The notes under the pieces are model-generated. The model was not told the DNA's origin. It saw only the letters and a program-made list of their open reading frames with translations, and did not search any database. Position numbers and translations under genes: made by a program. From Panaeolus papilionaceus (taxonomy: Eukaryota; Basidiomycota; Agaricomycetes; Agaricales), in NCBI GenBank assembly GCA_015501605.1, contig JADNRZ010000015.1, positions 868,001 to 932,000 of the forward strand: a stretch of DNA of 64,000 nt, read 5' to 3'. This document shows, one piece after another, positions 11,974 to 24,022 of this stretch (position 1 is its first letter; every line of letters starts with the position of its first letter).

Positions 11974-12959
11974 AATTCGAACGCGCTGTGAATGGAATTG
12001 AAGTCAGGTGATGGGATTCGAATGAACCAGTTCAATTTCGAAACCTGGACGTCCTGATTTGGCAGTCTGAATATATGATTCCTTTCTCACCTCCCCGCAT
12101 TTAGAAGGAGAAGCTCGAGGTTATCAATCGATGGCCGCTGTCGCGTGAACGGTGAAAAGGTGGAACTGGCGGTGCGGAGGCTGATCCTGCAGGGACAGCA
12201 CACATACGATTCGACTAGCACCCCTCAAGGATGATTATTATTTGTGTCAAGGTCAAGAATCGACTGTGGATGTACAGAGCGATGTGAGTTGATAGATAAG
12301 CGGTCCAACTGCCGAGATACAACCATTGATATTCGCAACGCTGCCATTGTCGACTTCATTCTTGTGCAGATAAAACTTGAGCTCATCCCATAAAGTGTGA
12401 CTATAATGGGATCCATAAACGATCCAGAATCTTTTGAACTTCAAAAGAAGACAGGCCTCACAGCCATCACAGCGGACATTGAGCGTCCTAGCATTTTGAG
12501 AACAATGGGGGTTTGATCTCCGATGCGAGTTTATGCGGCGTGCTGAAGTCAACATCTGATCAACCTAATGACATGCTTGAAGGCTGAGAGTCAAGCATAC
12601 CTATCATCGCCCAAGACAATACTAGTCGAACATACTAGTGACTTTGTTGGTCTCCCTGATGGATTCATGTTCGAGAGAAAGCTTAGCATAGGAAACCAGT
12701 AGTTATTTCCTTATTGTGCTGATTGTTTGCTGATGTAAGGCCCTATTTTTTTTATATGCATGCGAAGTCGTAACTGTGTGCAAGACTGCAAATCGAAGGC
12801 TTTCGTCCACCTCGTGGTGGCCATTGCACTTCTTTAACATGCGTCGTACTCCCAGGTTCTATCAATCTGTGTTTTAAAGATCAAGGCAATACGATCGTAG
12901 ACAGATCAAGAGATGTGCAATATGCTTTGCGAAATTGAGATAAACGGGGAGCCAAGAAA
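11974..12959. other. Gene-poor stretch behind the cyclase relic
   Basis: About 1 kb with no supported gene. A 100-codon minus-strand frame at 12253-12555 has no recognisable motif. Further decayed cyclase or P450 sequence could be hidden here but none was recognised. Confidence 0.4.
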
Positions 12960-15021
12960 TTAGACATGGGGTACAGACGACAGAGACGGGAAGCATGCGC
13001 CAGGGATTTTCATCGATGTATTACCACTTGGTGTATATTTTCCCATCAGTCGAAGGTGTACCCACTTCAACAAGCATAAGTAACAAAGCAGTAGGAACAA
13101 TTCTTGAGAAGTACCTGAATTTAAAGAAGCCGCACTGCCTCCATCTGGGGTCTTGCCGGAGAACGGTATGATGGGAAGTGGAGCTCTGCGCATCCAATCA
13201 GCATCCCTTGTGGGGTACTCATTCCGCCTGAAGTTGTTTGTTAAAAATGTGTCAATTCGGGCATACAACTTTGGCGGGCTCACCGGGTGTGCGTAAGCTG
13301 GGTTCCTGTTGCGGCCTGTTTACCAAAATGCATCATCGCTCAGAGATCAGTTGACAAAGAAGACACGTGAACGAACCTCTAAGGACTGTCGAGCTTCTTG
13401 TGATGAATCTTGTTCAGCGGGTTGTTGTGACCTGACAATGGATTCATTAGCGAATTGATAGGACGACGCACAATAACTCATCATACGCACTTCTGGTCGC
13501 GTACTACAGGAAGTACGTCACCGGTAATTGGACGACTGCCCAACAAGGCTGTCGTTTTCGAATCAGCTTCGTCTGTCAAACACAAAATTTATGAATGGCA
13601 TCCCTAGCATTGAGCATCGTACGTACTAGGTGCCACTAAAGCCGCCAGTGGTCCAGGATTCAATTCAGACGGGAGTTCCAACCTAGAGAGCAATGGTCTC
13701 CATGTGAGCGAATTAAGTGTGGAAGAATAATACATACGGGCCCAGCGAAGCTGTACTAGTTTGGAAATGTTGTTGAGCTTGACTAATTTCTGGTTTAGCA
13801 ACCCAACGCTCGTCTGCTGCAAGATGCAGCGCTGGCGCGAGTCCGGCAACTCTATGAGAAGGATATTCATCAAGACTGGGTTCAATGTTCCATATAATTA
13901 GGTGTATACACACCGGTATTCAGCCAGGCGTCCTGTGGTATTGCTCTTACTATCAGTGATACTAGTCGCGACAGTATCAAGAGTAGAGCTGGATTCTGCG
14001 TTGTAGCGTCGCACAAAGCGCCGATGCTCTGCGTCATGCGACCAACATGCGAGTGGCAATGGAGTTTTAAGAATGTGATATAGAGTCATACTGGGAGGCA
14101 ATACGACGTACCATTTTTAGGTCTCCCTACAATTACAATTGGCTGAGCTAGGCTAATAGGTGACTGATGAGCGGAGCCTGTGGCTGCAGTTGGTATTGCA
14201 CCCCCGCTTGTATTGGTAGTACAGGTTGTAACATCCGTAGTGCTCGAACCCACGTCGCCATCAGCTTCGTGCAAAACATGAGGAATCGACTGTAATCATA
14301 GACAAATTAATTTTCGTCCCTCACCTGACGGCGTCAGAAACTCCTCTTCCTCCAGCCTCAACTCTCCAATTTGTGTCGATATTTCCTCCCTAATTGAGTT
14401 CAACCAAATTCAGTCAAAAGTCCTTAAGTTTGTTGAATTCAGTGCACACTTACATTGTGATCTCTCCATCTTTTATGACGTAGTTATAGCCCGTAGCTAA
14501 TATCATCTCCTTCACCTTCATAATAAGCCTGTTGACTGTTGTGCCAGATTTATCCTAGGAGCGGGGTCACAATTGGAGACAAGCCGAAAGGCGAGTTAAC
14601 TCACCGCAATTATTTCATAGGTTTCTTGTAGACTTTTACGGAGTTCTTCACCTGTGGCGACCTGGAGATCTTCCTTCGACATATTAGCCAGATGGCGCTC
14701 CAGGTTAAGTTCCATGCTGAGAATGTATACGTCAGAATGTGATCAGAGAAAGAATGTGAGGGAAACACGATCATACGTCTCTAAGATCTCCAACAGGCTT
14801 TTGGCCGCTTCGCTAGTCAAAATTGAATCTTTGACGAGAAGATAGACGTGGTCTCTAATCCTATAGACAGCCATTAGATATCCTTTGTATTGGGCGATTG
14901 TTTCTTTTTCAGACTCCTCCTGGTCTGAGTCCTGAGAATATGTCAGCAGGTTGAGGGTAGAGGAAATCAGGTCTCGTAGTTTGGTGGCTGTAGAAGTAGC
15001 GGTAGACTGTGGCAATGGCAT
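12960..15021 (-). CDS. Hypothetical multi-exon protein, 3' end uncertain
   Basis: Not recognised. The ATG at 15021 begins MPLPQSTATSTATKLRD and runs into an alpha-helical, charged N-terminus (DSDQEESEKETIAQYKGYL, then ILTSEAAKSLLEILETYD). Further exons joined by short GT-AG introns read MELNLERHLANMSKEDLQ, EELRKSLQETYEII, MKVKEMILATGYNYVI and REEISTQIGELRLEEEEFL. A low-complexity Thr/Ser part and PIVIVGRPKN follow. Later exons include HAADERWVAKPEISQ-like and DEADSKTTALLGSRPITGD. The last plausible exon carries YARIDTFLTNNFRRNEYP and RRAPLPIIPFSGKTP. The joins in the 3' half are uncertain, with competing splice sites between 13280 and 13500. No membrane segment or signal peptide is seen. The helical N-terminus suggests an interaction or scaffold role, which is inference only. 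Confidence 0.55.
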
Positions 15022-15464
15022 TGTGATTCTAAACGATACTTATTGCGGTGTGGGTGAGAGGTGTTTCAAGTTGTTGGGAGAAGAAGAGTGGCACAGTGCT
15101 GTATTTTAAAGAATTCAAGTTTGGCACTTTTACTTCTTATCACCTCCCAGATGTCCTGATATGATATTCTGATAAACTGCAACTGTAGTTCCAAAACTTG
15201 ATTTGTCCGATGAGATTCTAGAATAGCTCACGGACGCAATCGACATTCTGGGTTATTGCCATCAGATTGGTTCGTCAGGTGGTCATCAGTTCAAACAGAT
15301 TCGTACTTCAACTGTGTGCGAAGACCGAATCGTCACAGCGTGACATCGATCTCATGTTGAACAACCACCTTGGTGCAGTGTATTTACGACCTTGACCACA
15401 TATAGTGCTTCCAAAATTACCTACAAGGAACGCCTTGACCTCTACAACAGGAGAACTACGCTTT
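15022..15464. other. Divergent intergenic region
   Basis: A shared promoter space between the minus-strand hypothetical gene and the plus-strand kinase-like gene. A possible splice acceptor (ctctacaacag) at about 15440-15450 leaves open a further 5' exon of the kinase-like gene. Confidence 0.4.
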
Positions 15465-16786
15465 ATGGAGGGTGCTGTGTCACCAGCTCACCTACTGGAT
15501 TTAGCGAGGCGAGCGGAAGACCCAAGAAAGCGCTTCGGAAAGCGACCATCTGAAATACCTTCCCAAGTATTTTGGGTAAAGCACTACCGCTTGCTTATGA
15601 AGCGTGGATATCGGCTTCATGACAAGTTTGCCCCTGATTGGATCCCTCCCTGGGAACTTGATCCGAGAGTGCATCCACTGAACTGTGTTGAGAGTATACC
15701 TGTGGTGAGTTTTGATTTCGATACAGGCCAATGCTTACAACAGCTCTGTGAGTAACATACATAACATATAGGGAAGCAGCTTTTTAGATGCTATTCGTAT
15801 GTCCGACGGCCTCCGCGTTATGATCAAAAAGGTCAAGACAGAAAAAATGGAGCTTCCAATTATGATGTATCTTGCCACACCGGCACTGAGGAACGACCCC
15901 AGAAATCATTCTGTACCCTTGCTGGATGCAATACCCGTCCCTGGAGATGATTCTATTGTACTGGCTGTGATGCCATTGTTGATGGATCTCAACAAGCTTC
16001 CATTTCGACGAGTTGGAGAAGTCGTCGAAGTGTTTGAACGGCTTTTTGAGGTGTGCATCTTCGTTGGCGGTCATAACATTGTCTAATCCATCGCGTATAT
16101 CATTTACAGACTGTTGAATTTCTTCATGAGCACAACATTGTGCACATGTTAGTAATTCTTTTATTCTCTATGCCCTTACTGAGTCTGTCCACACAGGGAT
16201 GCTTGCAAAGGTAATGTTATGATGGACGCCGCGCCGCTGATCCCCTCTGGCTGGCATCCATGGAAACCTTTGACGCAGGATGGGCTCAACAAAACGATAC
16301 AATGGGTAGATCGATGGCCAAAGCGACCAAATAAGTATTATCTTATTGACTATGATCTATCGTGCCGAGTCGAAATAAAGGAGCATGCATGGTATAGCGG
16401 CAACTGGGGTCAAGACAAGACAGTGCCCGAGATGTCACTGACTAAGTACTCTAATGGGTTCAAGGTCGATGTGTACCAGATGGGCAACTCCTTGAACCAC
16501 TATATCGAAGTCAGTCCCTGTACCTTTATGTGAACGTGCATTGTTATTTACACAACTTTAGACCTATGCAGATCTCCGACTGCTTCAGCCAATAGCGGAC
16601 GCCTTGACGGTCAAGGACCCCTCTCGACGACCTAATGCCAAACAAGCCACCCGTCTTATTCGAAAGTTCATTGAATGTGTACCAAAAAGAGAAATGGAGC
16701 GTCGGATCTGGAGGAGTGACGAGTTTGCACCATCTCCAAAGAAACGCTTTCTCATTCAGTATTGTGGTCACCGCTCCCTCTTTTGA
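15465..16786 (+). CDS. Protein-kinase-like gene (basidiomycete type)
   Basis: A kinase-fold protein. Exon 1 begins MEGAVSPAHLLDLARRAEDP and ends VESIPV at 15704. Exon 2 (from 15772) has a glycine-loop-like GSSFLDAIRMSDGLRVMIKKV, where the KK could supply the ATP-binding lysine. The catalytic loop reads HEHNIVHMDACKGNVMMD, matching HxDxxxxN but with HMD in place of HRD. YLIDYDLS stands where DFG is expected. The C-lobe continues DKTVPEMSLTKYSNGFKVDV and ends RRPNAKQATRLI, FLIQYCGHRSLF, stop. Catalytic Asp and Asn are present, so activity is possible but the loops are atypical. The start could lie in an upstream exon. It sits between the cyclase relic and the minus-strand P450s, with a decayed copy directly downstream. 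Confidence 0.7.
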
Positions 16787-16959
16787 TAAAAACTTAAAGC
16801 TGCGACGGTATCTTACTCATCTGGAACGTATTTTATATTCGACATCAATATCATATCACGATTACGACATGTGAATACATAGTGTATAACTGGTGGGGCG
16901 TCAATGTGTCAACTAACAAATGCCGTTCACCTCGAGGGAACAATGATATGGCTACTTAC

Positions 16960-17566
16960 GTTCAGTATGACATTTAGGGACGCTTACGTTGGGATTGTTA
17001 TACTTGATACTGAGAACTTCATTCCTTCGGGGTGGCATCCTGCCGTGTGGGACACTCAAGACGGCTTGATAAGCCAATCGAATGGGTGGACCGATGGTTG
17101 ATGCGTCCAAACAGGTACTACCTCATTGACTATAATTTATGGCGACATGAGAAAGTAAGGGAGCTTGCAAAAGTCAGCGGATACTGGGTTCAGGATAAAA
17201 CGGTCCCCGAAATGTCATTAACAGAGTTCCGTGTTGGGTACAAAGTTGATGTATACCAGATGGACAACTCGATAAACTATTTCGTCAAAGTGAGTCGTTA
17301 CCCCCCATGTTCATTGTTGTCAGTCTTATGTGTATCGCTAGCGATATAGCAATCTTGGGCTGCTTAAACCATTAGGAAACTCGCTCACTGTCAAAGACCC
17401 TGCCCAACGACCTAATGCTAGACAGGCTATTCGCCTCATAGAAGAGTTTAGCTGCCAGATGCCAAAGCGGGGGATGGAGCGGCGTATATGGAGAGGTACT
17501 CGTTCTGGTCCTCCTGCCTGTATGCGGATCCTAATCCAGTACATGGGTTACAAGTTTCTGTTTTGA
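16960..17566 (+). pseudogene. Truncated tandem copy of the kinase-like gene
   Basis: The sequence repeats the C-lobe half of the gene just upstream. RDAYVGIVILDTENFIPSGWH matches the catalytic loop, but the Asn of HxDxxxxN and most of the loop are altered. After TQDGL the frame slips by one missing base, and the match resumes in another frame as KPIEWVDRWLMRPNRYYLID, then DKTVPEMSLTEF and VDVYQMDNS. A short intron follows, then GNSLTVKDPAQRPNARQ to ILIQYMGYKFLF and stop at 17566. The N-lobe and the start are missing. The intron is kept, so this is a genomic tandem duplication and not a retrocopy. Confidence 0.8.
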
Positions 17567-17659
17567 AATAGATCAGGTCCAACCCTGTTTCTAACTAGCT
17601 TGAAGCGTATCATATGCGTCGTACTTCTCAAGCTCGATACATTAACAGGTCTCAGAGGG

Positions 17660-18082
17660 TCAACCCAGCCATTGGCATAAAAGCGATTTTGGTGGCAATG
17701 TAATTACCTCTGATACCAAGTTTCTGAGGCTCCGCAATCGCAATGAATAGGTGTTAACGGGGCCAGGGGCCCACACTTTTCGCCAGATGTGCTGGATAAT
17801 ATTTAGTCCAACGAACCAGTTCGGTGATTGGGTGATCTCTTCGCAAGGTGCCGGATTTACACCTTCTCCGGTTAATAGAATGTCGATGATCGCTGGGCCG
17901 CCAGATAAGTAGTCGTGCTTCGATCCTGTTTTAGTTGACAGGCAATGATCGTCTATACATACGTGCGCCCCGTGGTATTTGAATGGGACATCGACGTCCC
18001 TGTCAGGTTTGTTTATATATACATATTGCGGACTACTTGACTTGTCATTGGGCTCAGCAGTGACATAGAAGCGCCTCCTCAT
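17660..18082 (-). CDS. Orphan 140-codon open frame, doubtful
   Basis: An ATG-started open frame of 140 codons lies just downstream of the minus-strand P450 on the same strand. It reads MRRRFYVTAEPNDKSSSPQY at its start and has FKYHGAHVCIDDHCLSTKTG in the middle. It has no membrane segment and no motif I recognise. Length alone is only modest evidence in this base composition. It could be a small gene, an exon of a larger decayed gene, or chance. Confidence 0.3.
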   Translation of the reverse strand: MRRRFYVTAEPNDKSSSPQYVYINKPDRDVDVPFKYHGAHVCIDDHCLSTKTGSKHDYLSGGPAIIDILLTGEGVNPAPCEEITQSPNWFVGLNIIQHIWRKVWAPGPVNTYSLRLRSLRNLVSEVITLPPKSLLCQWLG

Positions 18083-18191
18083 TCAGAACTGGAGTCTGCG
18101 TCCTGAGAAATTTTAAATTCAGATGCCTGATAATCCATTTACAATTCATGTTGAGCCGCGGTACATGATGGATAGATAATTGATACAGGTA

Positions 18192-20754
18192 TTATACTAT
18201 TTCAGATTCCGATGTGATCTGTTCCATATGAATCCATAATCCTTCCTACATACCACGCTTCGAATGAGTACCCGAACAATCAATTAAGCATATAATCATC
18301 ACTTACCCGCACGGACATTGTCAAATGCGACACCGGCATGATCTGCTCCTGACTCTGCAGACCGATCACATCCTTCCACCAAGCGGGTGGGGATCGCGTC
18401 TCCGATGCTAGTTTGAAGCTTTGGAATTGTTGCAGCAAGCGCACAAGGTAAAACGTCGCTTCGTGGTAGGCAAACTGTTGTCCGAGGCAGATACGAGGAC
18501 CAGCATTGAATGGACAGAAGATGAAGGGGTTCGGTGTGAGGTACTTATGCAGCCGCTCGTCAAGGAAGCGATTCGGATCGAATGTGAGAGCTACATGACG
18601 GTTTAATGGCTCGGTCTACCCATACAGTACAAATAACCTACCATCGGGTCCCCACAGATCCTTTCGACGATGCATAATGAGGACAGAATAGATACAGCTA
18701 GAAACAAGACGATGGTAAATGAATGTTCTCTATTTACGTATGTCAATCCTACTCACTTTACGTTGGCGCCCACGTACAATGGTGTATCAGCATTTGTCTT
18801 TCCAGGGAGTACGACGCCAGTATCACCTGTGGTTCTGACATCATTTGGCCTGAAAGAATATCAGCGGCATACCAAGGACTCGGAAATAAGGCGAAGCTTA
18901 CACGGGAGGGTACAGCCTCAAGACCTCTGAAAGTATAATTATTAGTTAGTCTAAGCCTTGTGGGGGTAAAGGGCAGTCTTACCATTCAGGAATGCCCGTA
19001 CATATCGCATTTCTCTCATTGTTTCGTACGTAGGGCGCTGATGAGGTCCGACTTTTTCCAGGATTTCTTGACGAAGCCGCATCTCAATGTCTGGGTGGCG
19101 AGTTAGGACGTAAACAGAGAATGTGAGTAGGCTTGCTGTCTGTGTTAATCCAAGCGTTAGTTCACTGCGTGCATGCATAGGGGGTATCTGACCGTATCAC
19201 GTCCTGCGACCAGCAGGTTGACGAGCTGTCAAGAATACCTCGTTAGAATGTCGCTGTCGGTCGACGAACAATTTATTTACCTCATCTTTTAGGATAGAGG
19301 GATCTAAAATAATGAAATCAACAACCCTCAGGCTCTACGATTTCGACACGGCATCACACCTTGCGTTTGATTCACCAAATGAGAAAGAACATTGACATGC
19401 TCCTCGTCCTTCTCGTCGACACCTTTATGGGTCCTCTCTTCGCGTCGTCGAAGTGCTTCCTGCATCAATGGCTCGATGAATTCGTCGATGGTCTTTCTGA
19501 GGGGTGCGACCTTGTCGGCCCAGAACTCAATCAACGGCCATGCATTTCCGTGAGGGAGTCGTCGATCAGCTAGCTCTTGAGCATCTTTGAAGGCCTTAGT
19601 AAACCTATTAGATAAATGCTCGGAGAAGAATGACGTGTTCATGTGGGAGGATGAAGTTGGATACGCAATCCCTGCCGATAACGAATCGACATTTTGGCCA
19701 AAAAGGAATTCTGTTGCAGCATCGAGTGTAAAACGTGAAACCAGGTCCTAAAGAGCGATTCGAATATAATCGTTATTAGCGTGTTCTTCCAAATGTGTTG
19801 AAAGTAGTACCTGAAAATCAATGGGGTGACCTTCTTCGATGCGGATCCGTGCCAGCCGCAATGATCGTTCGGCATTTCGATCGTATATGTCGAAATCACT
19901 AATACGTTCCTTGGTGAAGAAAGGGCGCGTGATACCTCTGTGGAACCTTCGAAGGCCGGGTTATTGTATAAACTACTGAGAGAACGGAAGTTTTCTCACT
20001 TCCACATTTCACCTAGTTTCACAATCAATATGAGGCACGAAGCTTTGCATGAGTAGCAGCCGAATCTCACCATCTGAGTTGAAGACACCTTGACCCAGTA
20101 ACGAGTTCATTTGTGACTGGAATACCGGTCCTGAGTTGAATTAGTATGAATCAAGATGATATAAAGCATCATGTTTGTACCTTTGTTGAATGACTCAAAT
20201 TTGGTGGCCAAAATGGCCTTGATATGGTGCGGTTCGGTCGTTACCATCTGATCAACGAAATTAGTCCTGTGTCGAGAGGATATTGGATACTACTCACCGT
20301 CCTTGCACCCAACAGAGGTAGCTCAATACGGTAAACGTTTCCATATCTCTGAATCCACTCTAAAAAGGGAGCCGCTGAAAGATGTACGGGCAAATATGAT
20401 TCAGACAACCATATCGGGTACCGTTGTTAAGGTGCATTGATGCTTACATGGGTGACCATCCTTCGAGTTCGCGTCCATCCTATTTAAGAACTTGGTCATC
20501 GAGTCCTCCACGACTGGAGGGATGATAGCACCATGTTCTTTCGCGTTTCTACGAGTCACCAAGTTCTGATAGTAGAAGCCTAGAACCGCAAGACCAGGAA
20601 GCGCAAGAATAGCGATAGGGAATGCGAAAAGGGACGAGATGTGGATACCACTAAGCCAGCTCGCTATTTTCGTCAGGCCCACAATCCCGAGAGTGATAAG
20701 CGAAACCCCAGGAAGCTGTTGAAGAAGAAATTTAGGTCCGGGAGGAAGTGCCAT
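18192..20754 (-). CDS. Cytochrome P450, CYP63-like, complete (minus strand)
   Basis: A full-length monooxygenase paralogous to the P450 at 2094-4527 and with the same exon borders. The ATG at 20754 begins MALPPGPKFLLQQLPGV and hydrophobic anchor segments. Then come [59 protein letters not shown], the I-helix [23 protein letters not shown] with EVLRLYP (ExxR), [11 protein letters not shown] and the haem loop [12 protein letters not shown]. The last small exon reads GLWIHMEQITSESEIV and stop at 18192. No stop or frameshift was found. It belongs to the right arm of the mirrored cluster. Oxidation of the terpene scaffold is inference from context. Confidence 0.88.
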
Positions 20755-21456
20755 CTTGAAGACGAAGCGGGGTTCGAGGGTTTGTACTTCGACTTGAGAA
20801 GTCCGAGCACAAGGAAAGTCACCCAGTCAGTAGTCTCAAAGTTGTCGGGTTGCTACAACCGTATTACCTCCTGCCGCAGTACCCGATGAAATGGTTTCTG
20901 ACAAAGATTGGATTTGTGATGATAAAAGCCTGTGAAACATTCGACCTTGACTGTGGGAATACATCGGCTCGGCCCGGGATGTCAATCCGGCAGCTAATGG
21001 GGCTTCTTTGAGCAATGATGAGCGCCTGACAGGTCCAGGAAGCATCTTTGGAGTGCATTGTGTCTGATGATCACTGCTTAAGTTAACCTGGAGAGAAAAT
21101 AGCACTGAATTTCAATGTAGAGACATCTGATTCCTCTGAAAATTGCCCAGCAATCACCCGGAATCTTCTCGCCGTTGACACATATGTTCATTGACACCGA
21201 ACACGTCGGAGTGCGAGGTATTCAAAAATAACCCCCTTGAGGTTTAAATCCATCAGATAATAACACCTCGTATTTACCTTCAATCTCACCCCAAACTTAA
21301 CTGAGAATTGCATGTACATACTCTGTGAGCAAATATAACGATACCGCGTGGCGCTTTCCCTGATTCCGTGTATGTAAGCACAATATTAATCGTGACTGAT
21401 AAACTGTATGATTCCTGTTGGAACCATGGCACAACCTGTAACGATCCTGCTGTCCA
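20755..21456. other. Intergenic region between two minus-strand P450 genes
   Basis: No gene was recognised. Open frames here are short and lack motifs. It should contain the promoter of the P450 at 18192-20754. Confidence 0.45.
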
Positions 21457-24022
21457 TTAGGCACCGTCGGCCTTGAACTCGTCCATCGTAACCCAAAGGC
21501 CACCCTGGCAATACTGCTGGTCAAAATACAACAAATATTTCCCGGCAAGGTACCAACCTTGACAGATAGAGCGATTGCAGAGGACAACGTAACTTTATCC
21601 TTTGCCTTGAGGCCTTCCGCTTTCTTCTAAGACTCAGGTGGCTTCAAGTTCACGCCCTCTGCCAGCTTGAAGTTAGTGAACCGCTGTAGAAGTCGAACCA
21701 AATAGAATGTGGTCTGGTGATAGGCAAATTGTTGGCCGATGCAGATTCGTGGTCCTGCGTTGAAAGGACAGAATATGTAGGGATTTGGTATGAGATACTT
21801 ATGTAACCTTTCATCAATGAAGCGATCTGGATGGAATGTCAAAGCTTCGGGTTTAGGTGTAATCGGCATACTAAAACAACAGGAAATAAACGTAACGTGG
21901 TCCTACCGTCTGGTCCCCATAAGTCGACCCTTCGATGCATGTATAGTGGAGAATAGAGAACACTATCCCTATTAATCAATATATTAAGCTACTAAACCTC
22001 GGAAAAATACTCGTACACGGTTCGATTTGGGAGATAGAGGGGTGCTTTGCTGGATGAACGCGTTCTGAGGACCGCAGGCTTCTTGTTTGTCCTGCTATCG
22101 ACCGGTCTAATTTGTAAGGGTAGTCTTTATTAGACGTCTATATTTCTACCAAATACGTGGCTTGGGCTTACATGGGAGAATATAGACGTAACACCTCTAC
22201 AGCGAGAATATAGAGTTAACAAAATGTGTTGCATGATGATAGATACCGCGGACATACCGTTCATAAACGCTCTTACATATCGCATAGTGCGTATGTGTTC
22301 ATAATTTGGAAGGTCGTGACTGCCCACAGTGTCGAATCTCTCTTTTCGGAGACGGCGTTCAATATCTGTGTTTTCGATCAGCATGTAGACGCAAAACGTC
22401 AGGAGGCTTGTAGTCTATTACACTCGCAATCAGCGAAGGTGCACAGAATACGAATCAGAAAAGTAGCGTACGGTATCACGTCCTGCCACAAGAAGGCTGA
22501 CAAGCTCGTCCTTGATAATTCTCTGATCTTTCATTCATATGTATAAGCAAACCAGGCCTCAGGAAAAATTTTGAATCCTCTACCTTGTGTTTGATTCACC
22601 AAATGCGCAAGCAGGGTGCCCTCGTCTCCTTCCTTCTCGCCGTGCTTAACTCGTTCTTCGCGCCTCCCGCAGGCTCAGTAAAGCTGTCGATAACACGCCT
22701 TCGTGGAATCACTTCATCCTTCCAAAACTCGAACATCCTCCAGTCATCCCCTGCGCCGATTCGATATGTCGATCGAAGCTGACCCTCTTCGAAGGCGTGT
22801 TGAAAGACGTTGGCTGGATGGTTATAGAATGACGGAGTATTCTTCTCAGCTGCATAAGACGGGTACGGTATTCCCACCGAGATCGAATCGACATTGTGTC
22901 CAAAAAGATATTCGCTCGCAGAGTCGAGAGTAAAGCGCCCTACCAAGTCCTTTGAAGCGTTAGATGGGAACGTTCATGTGAACGCTATTGTAATAATAAG
23001 AGCTAGCGGCGCATTTACCTGCGTGTCTATAGGAAATCATTTGCGAAGTCTCGTCTGCGCGGCATTGAGAGCCCTATCGCTGTTCCTGGCGTATATTTCA
23101 AAGTCGCTGAGACGCTCTTTTGTGAAGAACGGTCGAGTTATGGCCCGGTGAAACCTATCATCGGTAAAAGGTGACTTGTGAGCGAGCTACTGCGCGTCGT
23201 CTCTCGAATGCTTACTTCCACATGTCGCCTATGAATCCAACATTTAGTAAGCAGAGAGCATATGCGTGTACGGGGATAGAAGATTATCTCTGACCATCTG
23301 AATTGAATATTCCTACACCAAGAAACGAATCCATGATGTCTCGGGCTGAAGGGCCTACATTGATGGCTAAGTCAGCATTTTCATCACTGAAAAATCTGGA
23401 CAATACGGACCTTTTTCAAAGGCATCGAACTGCGTCGCTAAAAGTGACTTGAAATGGTCAGGTTCTGTGGTAAACAGCTGTCGTGCAAATGGCGTTAGGC
23501 CTTATCTTCATGGACAGAAGCGATCACAGAAGACCGGGGGAGCTTCAACGTGGACGCACCATCCTGTTTCCAAAGAAATTAAACTGTATAACGTTGTCTC
23601 CGTACTGCTGCATGTACTCGAACATTGCATCCGCTATCAGGTATTGTCAAATATTGTGGTGAATCGTTGAGCACCCAACGACATAGATTGGGAACTCAGA
23701 CGTTGATGAATAACCTACCTGGATAACCGCTCTTGAGGCTCTCTGTCAGCTTTCCGACTATAGCGAACGATGACTCTGGGACAATAGGTGGAAGGGTCGC
23801 CCCATTTGCCTTGGCCTCTCTCCCGAACGCCCTCCTTTCGATCCAATTCCGAATAGCGAACACCAAGGGACGCAATACGAGACTAAGAGTAATTATCTCC
23901 CATATCGAGAGTCTGAGGATTGAGAAGTGGTTCAACGAGAAAAACCCAAGTCCAATTGCTATGCAAGGTCCAAAAAGACTCGGGAAGGTATTTAGAAGAT
24001 GTTGGGGGCCTGGAGGGAGCAT
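21457..24022 (-). pseudogene. Decayed CYP63-like P450 with a frameshift and a nonsense codon
   Basis: The order of exons matches the intact paralogues: MLPPGPQHLLNTFPSLFGP (ATG at 24022), [77 protein letters not shown], and the haem loop [12 protein letters not shown]. Two lesions are visible. Near 22660-22690, after IDSFTEP, small deletions shift the frame; the expected REERVKHGEKEG-type sequence continues in another frame. At 21627-21629 a TAG stands where paralogues have the Trp of PPEEW. The rest (KKAEGLKAKDKV, then GGLWVTMDEFKADGA and stop at 21457) is still readable after it. The catalytic motifs survive, so decay looks recent. Confidence 0.82.
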
